Positions 1-5,330 of a stretch of DNA of 9,468 nt are shown in pieces. This DNA comes from DATGWF01 sp035299585 (GTDB taxonomy: Bacteria; Actinomycetota; Actinomycetes; Actinomycetales; Microbacteriaceae): positions 1 to 9,468 of the forward strand of contig DATGWF010000106.1 in NCBI GenBank assembly GCA_035299585.1, read 5' to 3'. The notes beneath the pieces were generated by a model. It ran no database searches, had not been told where the DNA came from, and saw nothing but the letters and a program-made list of their open reading frames with translations. Each line of letters opens with the position of its first letter. Position 1 is the stretch's first letter. A program made the position numbers and the translations under genes.

Positions 1-1045
1 TCCGGCTCCCGCTGCTGCCCCGGCTCCCGCTGCTGCCCCGGCTCCCGCTGCCGCTCCGGCTCCCGCTGCCGCTCCGGCTCCCGCTGCTGCCCCGGCTCCC
101 GTGGCAACTCCCGCTGCCGCCCCGGCACCGACCGCAGGTTCGCACGCCGGCGCCGGGTATGTGACGCCGATTGTGCGCAAGCTTGCCGTGAGCCAGGGCG
201 TCGACCTCAACGCTGTCGTTGGCACTGGCGTTGGCGGCCGCATCCGCAAGCAAGACGTCCTGAACGCCGTGACCGGATCCTCCACCACCGCTCCGGCGGC
301 CCCCGTCCGCACGCCGCTCGAGGTGTCGCCGTTGCGTGGAACCACCCAGCCGATGAGCCGTCTGCGGAAGGTTGTCGCGGAGCGTGCCGTCGCATCGATG
401 GTGTCGACCGCCCAACTCACGAGCGTGGTCGAGGTTGACGTGACCAACATCGCGAACCTTCGTGACCGCGTTAAGGGCGCCTTCCAAGCCAAGACGGGCT
501 CGAAGCTGAGTTTCCTGCCGTTCTTCGCCCTTGCCACCGTCGAGGCGCTCCAGGCGTTCCCCATCATCAACTCGACGGTTGACGGCGAGAACATCGTCTA
601 CCCGGGCACTGAGAACCTCTCGATTGCTGTCGACACCGAGCGCGGCCTGCTCACGCCGGTCATCCACAACGCAGCGGCCTACGATATCGCTGGCCTCGCC
701 GCGCAGATTGCCGACCTGGCCGATCGCACGCGCAACAACCAGCTGAAGCCCGACGAACTCGCAGGTGGCACGTTCACGCTCACCAACACGGGTTCGCGCG
801 GTGCGCTGTTTGACACGCCGGTCGTGTTCCTGCCGCAAAGCGCCATCCTCGGCACGGGCATCGTTGTGAAGAAGCCGGTCGTCATCTCGAACGGTGGCGT
901 TGATTCCATCGCCATTCGCTCCATGGTGTACCTCGCGCTCTCATACGACCACCGCACCATCGATGGCGCCGACGCCGCCCGCTTCCTGACCGCGGTCAAG
1001 GAGCGCCTCGAAGAGGGCGCATTTGAGGGAAACCTCGGTCTCTAG
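1..1045 (+). CDS. sucB: Dihydrolipoamide acyltransferase, E2 of a 2-oxoacid dehydrogenase complex (5' partial)
   Basis: E2 subunit that transfers the acyl group from lipoyl arms to CoA in the cytoplasmic pyruvate or 2-oxoglutarate dehydrogenase complex. The reading frame is open from base 2, so the start codon and lipoyl domain(s) lie upstream; 347 residues are visible. In order they are a Pro/Ala linker (1-45), a peripheral subunit-binding domain (about 53-90, with YVTPIVRKLA and GGRIRKQDV), a second linker, and the catalytic acyltransferase domain (about 115-347). The catalytic motif DHRTIDG has His at 950-952 and Asp at 962-964. The GTFTLTNTGSRGALFDTP stretch is typical of the actinobacterial E2 usually annotated SucB. 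In mycobacteria the equivalent protein (DlaT) serves pyruvate dehydrogenase, so the true substrate is uncertain. An in-frame GTG at 101 is a linker valine, not the start. lipB and lipA downstream make its cofactor. Confidence 0.95.
   Translation, partial: PAPAAAPAPAAAPAPAAAPAPAAAPAPAAAPAPVATPAAAPAPTAGSHAGAGYVTPIVRKLAVSQGVDLNAVVGTGVGGRIRKQDVLNAVTGSSTTAPAAPVRTPLEVSPLRGTTQPMSRLRKVVAERAVASMVSTAQLTSVVEVDVTNIANLRDRVKGAFQAKTGSKLSFLPFFALATVEALQAFPIINSTVDGENIVYPGTENLSIAVDTERGLLTPVIHNAAAYDIAGLAAQIADLADRTRNNQLKPDELAGGTFTLTNTGSRGALFDTPVVFLPQSAILGTGIVVKKPVVISNGGVDSIAIRSMVYLALSYDHRTIDGADAARFLTAVKERLEEGAFEGNLGL
2..109 (+). repeat. 18-bp tandem repeat encoding a PAPAAA linker
   Basis: Five full copies of an 18-base unit (ccggctcccgctgctgcc and a variant ending gctgccgct) lie head to tail at 2-19, 20-37, 38-55, 56-73 and 74-91. 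A sixth, diverged copy follows at 92-109. The two unit types run A-A-B-B-A. Each unit encodes Pro-Ala-Pro-Ala-Ala-Ala in the E2 frame, giving the flexible linker typical of E2 proteins. The array probably continues upstream of the window. Near-identity of the copies suggests recent expansion or contraction by slippage. Confidence 0.95.
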
Positions 1046-2310
1046 CCGAACACGTCTCGAAGACGCCACGCCGCCTCGGTCTGCACCAGCAGCACCGAGG
1101 CGGCGTTCGTTTCGCTGCGGAGCTCGACGAGGACAGCTCCGCCCATATCGCTGACGAGCCGACTCCCGCCGATCGGCGCGAAGCCGGCTCGGGGTAGCTC
1201 ACCCGTGCTGTCACGAGAGACGTCTTCGGCGAGTAACGCTGAGCCCGGCTCGTCAACCTCCGCAAAACATGCTGCTCCGAGCCCGCGGCAGCTCGCACGT
1301 TGTTCAAACAGGACCCGCGCAGCTTCGACGGGGTCCGCCGGAATCGCAACGGGACGAACACGTGAAGCCGAGGTTTCAACGGTGCTGGGTTCGCTCGACT
1401 GGTGCGCGTTGACACCAGTATCGTCAATCGGTGGTGATGGCGTCAGCAGTGCGAGCCCGACAACGGTGACAACTGCGGCGAGTACGATCGCGAATCCGAC
1501 GAGCCGGCTTCGTGGCCGCCGGGCTTGACTCCCCCATCGAGTGGCAATGGCGGAGCGGATCCGTTGCGCAACCGCGCGGAGTGGCGACCCCTCTTCACGT
1601 TCGGACGCGCCCTGTTCGGGGGGACCGGTTTCGAAATCGATGCGTCCAGGTCCGACGAGTCGGGGCGAGAGCTCCGCGGAACCGATTGGTTCGGGAACGA
1701 AGCTTTGCCGCACCCAGTCACGAATGCCGGACAGTGAGGACGGCGTCAACTCGGCCGGAGCGAGCCGATCTTCCAGGCCGGGCAGGAACGGAGCCAATGC
1801 GCGAAGGCTGGTGCGGAATCGTTCAAGGGCATCTCCGACTTCCGCGGTATCGCTCGCCCACACCCACCCGCAAGCGCGGCTGATTTCGATGGCTCCGCCG
1901 GAGCCAACGACACATCGATTCAGCGTCAAGTCTCGTGGGAAACCACCACGCGCCCACGAATCCGTGGCGCAATCGAGCAGGGTGAGCGAAATGTACGCCG
2001 CCTCCGCTTGGGAGAGATTTCGTGTGGCCATCTCTCGAGTGAGCGCACCTCGTTCAGCGAAGGCTTCCGCGACGACGATGCGGTCCCGAGGGGTCGTGAG
2101 CACATCCAGCAATTCGCACAGAGACGGCACCGGTTCCACGCAGGGCTCGGTTGCCACAGCCGACTCAGCCGGTTCCACCACGCGCACCACTGCCGGGCGG
2201 GCATCGTGCTCGCGCACCGCCAACCATGGACCGCTCCCCGCACTGGAGAGAGGGCGGAGCAAGCGGTAGCCCGCTCGCGTGAGCTCGGTAGCTTCTTCGA
2301 CGTCCAACAT
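1042..2310 (-). CDS. Single-pass membrane protein with degenerate protein-kinase-like N-terminal domain
   Basis: Function unknown; 422 residues. The N-terminal half reads like a eukaryotic-type kinase with lost catalytic residues. A nucleotide-loop-like strand (LSSAGSGPW, 21-29) is followed by VVRVV (41-45), where the kinase β3 lysine would be arginine. FPRDLTLN (124-131) stands where HRDLKPxxN is expected, and SRACGW (144-149) where DFG is expected. A membrane segment spans about 269-290. A presumed external C-terminal domain (291-422) has two cysteines (341 and 348) and ends in a WRLRDV strand reminiscent of NTF2-like folds. The layout (cytoplasmic kinase-like domain, helix, outer domain) resembles PknB-type receptors. 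The start at 2310 was chosen because the longer frame to 2463 adds 51 residues antisense to lipB with no domain. No good Shine-Dalgarno is seen. The stop shares CTAG with the sucB stop. The kinase relationship rests on motif reading only. Confidence 0.75.
   Translation of the reverse strand: MLDVEEATELTRAGYRLLRPLSSAGSGPWLAVREHDARPAVVRVVEPAESAVATEPCVEPVPSLCELLDVLTTPRDRIVVAEAFAERGALTREMATRNLSQAEAAYISLTLLDCATDSWARGGFPRDLTLNRCVVGSGGAIEISRACGWVWASDTAEVGDALERFRTSLRALAPFLPGLEDRLAPAELTPSSLSGIRDWVRQSFVPEPIGSAELSPRLVGPGRIDFETGPPEQGASEREEGSPLRAVAQRIRSAIATRWGSQARRPRSRLVGFAIVLAAVVTVVGLALLTPSPPIDDTGVNAHQSSEPSTVETSASRVRPVAIPADPVEAARVLFEQRASCRGLGAACFAEVDEPGSALLAEDVSRDSTGELPRAGFAPIGGSRLVSDMGGAVLVELRSETNAASVLLVQTEAAWRLRDVFG
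1068..1113 (+). terminator. Intrinsic terminator for sucB, embedded in the antisense gene
   Basis: A perfect 13-bp inverted repeat has arms at 1068-1080 and 1094-1106 around a 13-base spacer that can itself pair (ctgc/gcag). A moderately T-rich stretch, tcgtttc, follows at 1107-1113. It begins 22 bases after the sucB stop. It lies wholly inside the coding sequence of the convergent gene. The fold is read directly from the sequence; termination activity is inferred, and the T-tract is imperfect. Confidence 0.7.
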
Positions 2311-2316
2311 AGGCGC

Positions 2317-2322
2317 ATTGTG
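2317..2322 (-). promoter_or_regulatory. Possible -10 element for the kinase-like gene (leaderless geometry)
   Basis: On the minus strand CACAAT lies six bases before the ATG at 2310, the spacing expected if transcription starts at the start codon. The hexamer is a weak match to TATAAT and no clear -35 is visible. Absence of a well-placed Shine-Dalgarno fits a leaderless message but does not prove it. Confidence 0.25.
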
Positions 2323-2405
2323 CGTGTGCTCCCCGCGGGTTCGGGCGCATCCACCACAAGCGTCCCGCTCTCCGCGAACATGGTGTTCCACGTTGACCGG
2401 CAACC

Positions 2406-2411
2406 TAGGAT
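2406..2411 (+). promoter_or_regulatory. Candidate -10 element of lipB (leaderless start)
   Basis: TAGGAT fits the actinobacterial TANNNT -10 pattern and lies exactly six bases before the lipB ATG at 2418, so the A of ATG is a plausible transcription start. GGAGG at 2412-2416 looks like a Shine-Dalgarno but is only one base from the ATG, too close to work well. AGGA at 2407-2410 is a better-spaced alternative if a longer transcript exists. TTGACC at 2393-2398 is too near the -10 to be its -35. Confidence 0.45.
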
Positions 2412-2417
2412 GGAGGC

Positions 2418-3053
2418 ATGTGGTCGATCGAGAACCTCGGCGTTGGGTCGCACCTCCAGCCATACCTCGACATGTGGGAGACCCAGCGACGCATCCACGC
2501 GGAGGTCGTCGCTCGGACCCGGCCAGATACGCTTTTGCTCCTCGAGCACGAGGCGGTCTACACGGCCGGCAAGCGCACCGAGCTGGAGGAACGTCCCGTC
2601 GACGGAACGCCCGTGATTGACGTTGACCGCGGCGGCAAAATCACCTGGCACGGACCCGGTCAGCTCGTCGGCTACCCAATCGTGCGCCTCCCCGACCCAA
2701 TCGACGTGGTCGCGCACGTCCGTGCGCTCGAAGGGCTTCTTATCGACGTCATCGCCGAGTTCGGTGTGCACGGGCGTCGCGTCGAGGGTCGCAGTGGCGT
2801 GTGGGTCGGCACACCTGGCTTCGAGAACAAAATTGCCGCGATTGGCATCCGCGTATCCGAAGGCGTCACCATGCACGGATTCGCACTGAACTGCTCGAAC
2901 TCCCTGAGCGCCTACGATGGAATCATCGCGTGCGGTATCCGCGACGCCGGCGTCACAACGCTGAGTCGCGAGACCGGTCGCGACATTCCGCCGAGCACCG
3001 TCATCCCCGTGCTCATCGCACGACTCGCTCAGGACAAAGGACTTGCCGCATGA
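2418..3053 (+). CDS. lipB: Lipoyl(octanoyl) transferase LipB
   Basis: Moves an octanoyl group from octanoyl-ACP to the lysine of lipoyl domains in E2 subunits and the glycine-cleavage H protein, the first step of endogenous lipoate synthesis in the cytoplasm. The protein is 211 residues, normal for the family. The signature GGKITWHGPGQLVGYP is at 72-87. The acyl-thioester cysteine is Cys172 in IIACGI, and the catalytic Lys138 lies in ENKIAAIG. Most homologues I know have PCGI, so the alanine before the cysteine is a small deviation. The ATG at 2418 gives the expected N-terminus (MWSIENLGVG). The stop overlaps the lipA start as ATGA, indicating translational coupling. It sits divergent from the kinase-like gene with 107 bases between the starts. 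Confidence 0.97.
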   Translation: MWSIENLGVGSHLQPYLDMWETQRRIHAEVVARTRPDTLLLLEHEAVYTAGKRTELEERPVDGTPVIDVDRGGKITWHGPGQLVGYPIVRLPDPIDVVAHVRALEGLLIDVIAEFGVHGRRVEGRSGVWVGTPGFENKIAAIGIRVSEGVTMHGFALNCSNSLSAYDGIIACGIRDAGVTTLSRETGRDIPPSTVIPVLIARLAQDKGLAA

Positions 3054-4036
3054 CGCAATCCCCCGAGGGCCGCAAGCTCCTTCGCATCGAGGTCCGCAAC
3101 GCGCAAACCCCCATCGAGCGCAAACCCGAATGGATCAAGACCACCGCGAAGATGGGTCCCGAGTATCGGGCGTTGACCTCGCTGGTCAAGACCGAAGATC
3201 TCCACACGGTGTGCCAAGAAGCCGGTTGCCCGAACATCTTCGAATGCTGGGAGGACCGCGAAGCGACCTTCCTCATTGGCGGATCGCAGTGCACGCGTCG
3301 CTGCGACTTTTGCCAAATCGATACCGGAAAGCCTGACGCCTACGACACCGACGAACCCCGGCGCGTCGCCGAATCGGTCGTCAAGATGAACCTGCGCTAC
3401 GCGACCGTGACGGGTGTGGCGCGCGACGACCTTCCCGACGAGGGTGCATGGCTGTACGCCGAAACGATCCGCCAGATTCACACGCAGTCCCCCGGCACGG
3501 GTGTGGAGATTCTCGTTCCCGACTTCTCGGGCAAGCCGGACCTCCTCGGCGAAGTGTTCTCCGCTCGCCCAGAGGTGTTCGCCCACAACGTCGAGACCGT
3601 TCCGCGCGTGTTCAAGCGCATTCGGCCGGCGTTCCGTTACGACCGCTCGCTCGATGTGATTTCCCAGGGACGCGCGGCCGGCCTGATTACCAAGTCGAAT
3701 CTCATCCTCGGTATGGGTGAGACTCGCGAAGAAGTGTCTCAGGCGCTCCGCGATCTGCACGATGCCGGAACCGACATCATCACCATCACGCAGTACCTCC
3801 GACCGAGCCCGCGCCACCACCCGGTGGAACGTTGGGTCAAGCCAGAAGAGTTTGTCGAGCTCAAGGCCGAAGCGGAAGAAATCGGATTTCTCGGGGTCCT
3901 CTCCGGCCCGTTGGTACGATCGTCCTATCGAGCCGGTCGACTCTGGGCCCAATCGATGGTTCGATCGGGTCGAACGATTCCCGATGAACTCGCCCACCTC
4001 GCCAACACCCAGCTCGAATTCACTCAAGCCGTCTAA
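3050..4036 (+). CDS. lipA: Lipoyl synthase LipA (radical SAM)
   Basis: Inserts two sulfur atoms at C6 and C8 of the protein-bound octanoyl chain made by LipB, using S-adenosylmethionine and two 4Fe-4S clusters. The protein is 328 residues. The auxiliary-cluster cysteines are 55, 60 and 66 (CQEAGCPNIFEC), and the radical SAM cysteines are 81, 85 and 88 (CTRRCDFC). The conserved C-terminal serine ligand region RSSY is at 290-293, and TGVARDDLPDEGA at 121-133 is typical of the actinobacterial form. The ATG at 3050 overlaps the lipB stop and is preceded by AAAGGA at 3036-3041, eight bases away. A longer frame back to 2801 would run through lipB and carries no LipA sequence. All catalytic residues are present. 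Confidence 0.98.
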   Translation: MTQSPEGRKLLRIEVRNAQTPIERKPEWIKTTAKMGPEYRALTSLVKTEDLHTVCQEAGCPNIFECWEDREATFLIGGSQCTRRCDFCQIDTGKPDAYDTDEPRRVAESVVKMNLRYATVTGVARDDLPDEGAWLYAETIRQIHTQSPGTGVEILVPDFSGKPDLLGEVFSARPEVFAHNVETVPRVFKRIRPAFRYDRSLDVISQGRAAGLITKSNLILGMGETREEVSQALRDLHDAGTDIITITQYLRPSPRHHPVERWVKPEEFVELKAEAEEIGFLGVLSGPLVRSSYRAGRLWAQSMVRSGRTIPDELAHLANTQLEFTQAV

Positions 4037-4053
4037 CCCAGGAACACACAGCC

Positions 4054-4758
4054 ATGCCGCGTAACGCCGACTCCGCCAAGCCGAAGACCCCGAACCGTTT
4101 CGGACAGATGTGGCAGGTCTTCACCATGACCCGCCGTTCCGACCGCGCCCTCGTGCCACTCATGGCGCTCGCTCTCCTGGGCCCGATTGCGGCGGGAATC
4201 GTGCTGGGTAACGTGCTCGGAGGCGACTGGCTCACGCTCACACTGTGGATTGTTCTCGGCGTCATGACCGGTGTTTTGGTCGGCCTCATCGTTCTAGGCC
4301 GTCGTGCCGAAAAAACGGCGTACGCCCAGATCGAGGGTCAGCCTGGCGCCGTCGGCGCAGTGCTTCGGAGCGGGATTCGTGGTGGATGGATCAGCCAAGA
4401 GATGCCCGTCGGTGTCACCAAGCAGCAGGATGCTGTCTACCGCGTCGTCGGTCGCGGGGGCATCGTCGTCATCGCCGAAGGCGACAAAACGCGCACGGCC
4501 AAGCTCATCTCAGACGAGGAAAAGCGCGCTGCCAAGCTCGCTGCTAACGTTCCGGTTCGCATCGTTCACGTCGGCCTTGAAGCTGGGGATGTCCGGCTCG
4601 CTCAACTGACGAGCCACATTCGACGCACCCGCAACGTCCTCACGAAAGCTGAAGTGAGTGCCGTGAACAACCGACTTTCGTCAATGCAGGGCAGCCTGCC
4701 GATCCCCAAGGGCATCGACCCGACGAAAGCGCGTATGCCGCGCGGCAAGATGCGCTAG
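4054..4758 (+). CDS. DUF4191-type membrane protein
   Basis: Conserved actinobacterial protein of unknown function, 234 residues, almost always found just after lipA (Rv2219 in M. tuberculosis by position). The N-terminus is polar and basic. Two membrane helices follow at about 32-53 and 58-82, joined by a very short turn (NVLGGD), so both termini probably face the cytoplasm. The soluble C-terminal part (83-234) includes GWISQEMPVG, VYRVVGRGGIVVIAEGD and a basic tail ending KARMPRGKMR. The start ATG at 4054 is 17 bases after the lipA stop, with AGGA at 4040-4043 as a ribosome site, so it is probably the last gene of a lipB-lipA operon. Its stop shares CTAG with the convergent RDD gene. A role in lipoate metabolism is suggested only by position. 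Confidence 0.88.
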   Translation: MPRNADSAKPKTPNRFGQMWQVFTMTRRSDRALVPLMALALLGPIAAGIVLGNVLGGDWLTLTLWIVLGVMTGVLVGLIVLGRRAEKTAYAQIEGQPGAVGAVLRSGIRGGWISQEMPVGVTKQQDAVYRVVGRGGIVVIAEGDKTRTAKLISDEEKRAAKLAANVPVRIVHVGLEAGDVRLAQLTSHIRRTRNVLTKAEVSAVNNRLSSMQGSLPIPKGIDPTKARMPRGKMR

Positions 4759-5186
4759 CGAACGACGGTCAAAACCGTTCCCGCAACCTTGTCGTGAAAG
4801 CCCCGCTGGTCTGAGTCCCAGACCAACGCAGGTATCACCACGACAAGCAGCAGACTTCGAAGCAACGCCTTGCGAAAGCCGACCGGTGTGCCGTCGATGG
4901 CGAGCAGCCGCATGCCGAACAAGCGGTGTCCGGCCCCTCCTCCGATGAACAGAATGCCGAGCACCTGCATGAAGACGAAGAGCGCGAGCGTGAGTAGCGA
5001 GTTCGCGGAAGACGAATAGGGCAAGAACACGTTCGCCACCGCCAGCGCGAGGACGTAGTCAACGACCAGGGCGCCAATGCGACGGCCGAATCGCCCAACC
5101 GAGCCGATGCCGGTTTCGGGCATTCCCAGCCGCTCACCCGGGTACTGGCTGGGGTCAAGATCACCGAAGGTTCGAGGAGTACTCAC
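4755..5186 (-). CDS. RDD-family membrane protein
   Basis: Small membrane protein of 143 residues with an RDD domain; the function of this subgroup is unknown. After a polar leader containing YPGERLGMPE (15-24), the first helix carries the family Arg and Asp (GRRIGALVVDYVLA, 34-47). A second helix is at about 63-82, then GHRLFGMRLLAIDG (86-99), a third helix at about 108-124 and the closing HDKVAGTVLTVV. The GTG at 5186 is preferred over the internal Met22 because the YPGERLG segment is conserved in actinobacterial relatives as I remember them. TAGGCT six bases upstream suggests a leaderless message. It is divergent from glnA. By position it matches Rv2219A, which I recall as being co-directional with glnA1, so it may be inverted here. 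The substrate or partner is not deducible. Confidence 0.9.
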   Translation of the reverse strand: MSTPRTFGDLDPSQYPGERLGMPETGIGSVGRFGRRIGALVVDYVLALAVANVFLPYSSSANSLLTLALFVFMQVLGILFIGGGAGHRLFGMRLLAIDGTPVGFRKALLRSLLLVVVIPALVWDSDQRGFHDKVAGTVLTVVR

Positions 5187-5192
5187 ACCTTG

Positions 5193-5198
5193 AGCCTA
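5193..5198 (-). promoter_or_regulatory. Candidate -10 element of the RDD gene (leaderless start)
   Basis: On the minus strand TAGGCT matches TANNNT and is followed by six bases and then the GTG at 5186, the same geometry as at lipB. AAGG in the spacer is too close to the GTG to be a normal Shine-Dalgarno. No convincing -35 is seen; the -35 position falls inside the dyad repeat at 5206-5228. Confidence 0.45.
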
Positions 5199-5205
5199 GT
5201 GGGCA

Positions 5206-5228
5206 ACCTTCAAGCTCTTGTTGAAGGT
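5206..5228. repeat. Operator-like dyad in the RDD/glnA divergent region
   Basis: ACCTTCAA at 5206-5213 is mirrored by TTGAAGGT at 5221-5228 with a 7-base spacer. Its inner part contains a second palindrome, CAAG-ct-CTTG (5211-5220). A further CACACCTT at 5184-5191, at the RDD start, is the inverse of AAGGTGTG at 5224-5231. Three ACCTT half-sites are therefore present about 19 bases apart. It could bind a dimeric regulator or fold as RNA; no regulator is identified. Confidence 0.4.
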
Positions 5229-5230
5229 GT

Positions 5231-5268
5231 GTAACCCCCTGGAAACATTCGTGTCATGGCGCGGCAAC
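5231..5268 (+). promoter_or_regulatory. Putative GlnR operator upstream of glnA
   Basis: Four pentamers occur with exact six-base gaps: GTAAC (5231-5235), GAAAC (5242-5246), GTCAT (5253-5257) and GCAAC (5264-5268). This reproduces the known actinomycete GlnR box, gTnAC-n6-GaAAC repeated, with 17 of the 19 specified bases matching (GTCAT ends in T, and GCAAC has C for A). It lies 62 bases before the glnA start. GlnR is an OmpR-type nitrogen regulator acting on glnA in Streptomyces and mycobacteria. Whether it activates or represses here depends on the unmapped promoter. Confidence 0.75.
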
Positions 5269-5278
5269 GGCACCGCCC

Positions 5279-5284
5279 TAGGCT
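5279..5284 (+). promoter_or_regulatory. Possible -10 element of glnA
   Basis: TAGGCT matches TANNNT and is identical to the candidate at the RDD gene. It starts 10 bases after the GlnR-like array and would give a leader of about 40 bases. No -35 is evident, which would suit an activated promoter. An alternative pair, TTGAAG (5221-5226) with AACATT (5244-5249), would place the operator over the promoter and imply repression. Confidence 0.3.
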
Positions 5285-5320
5285 GACGATGTCGGCAGCG
5301 CCGGCCATTGCCACGCCATT

Positions 5321-5325
5321 GGGAG
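5321..5325 (+). promoter_or_regulatory. Ribosome binding site fixing the glnA start
   Basis: GGGAG lies five bases before the ATG at 5331. It supports this start over an in-frame ATG at 5256, which falls inside the GlnR-like array and would add 25 residues unlike any glutamine synthetase. Confidence 0.75.
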
Positions 5326-5330
5326 ACCAC

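Noticed and set aside
2..109. Start-of-window repeats as a CRISPR array
   Set aside because: There are no spacers; units are directly adjacent, 18 bases long and in frame with the E2 linker.
1541..2269. Long plus-strand frame opposite the kinase-like gene
   Set aside because: Its protein is Arg/Ser-rich without domains, as expected from a shadow of GC-rich coding DNA; the minus frame has coherent domain and membrane structure.
2311..2463. N-terminal extension of the kinase-like protein to 2463
   Set aside because: It would overlap the start of lipB on the other strand and adds 51 low-complexity residues with no recognisable domain.
2801..3049. N-terminal extension of lipA to 2801
   Set aside because: These 83 residues are lipB read in another frame; the ATGA overlap and AAAGGA support 3050.
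4765..4778. Small hairpin ACGGT-caaa-ACCGT as a terminator at the DUF4191/RDD junction
   Set aside because: Only five base pairs with no T-tract on the plus strand; too weak to call.
5256..5330. N-terminal extension of glnA from an ATG at 5256
   Set aside because: The 25 added residues match no glutamine synthetase, the ATG lies in the GlnR-like array, and the ATG at 5331 has GGGAG five bases upstream.
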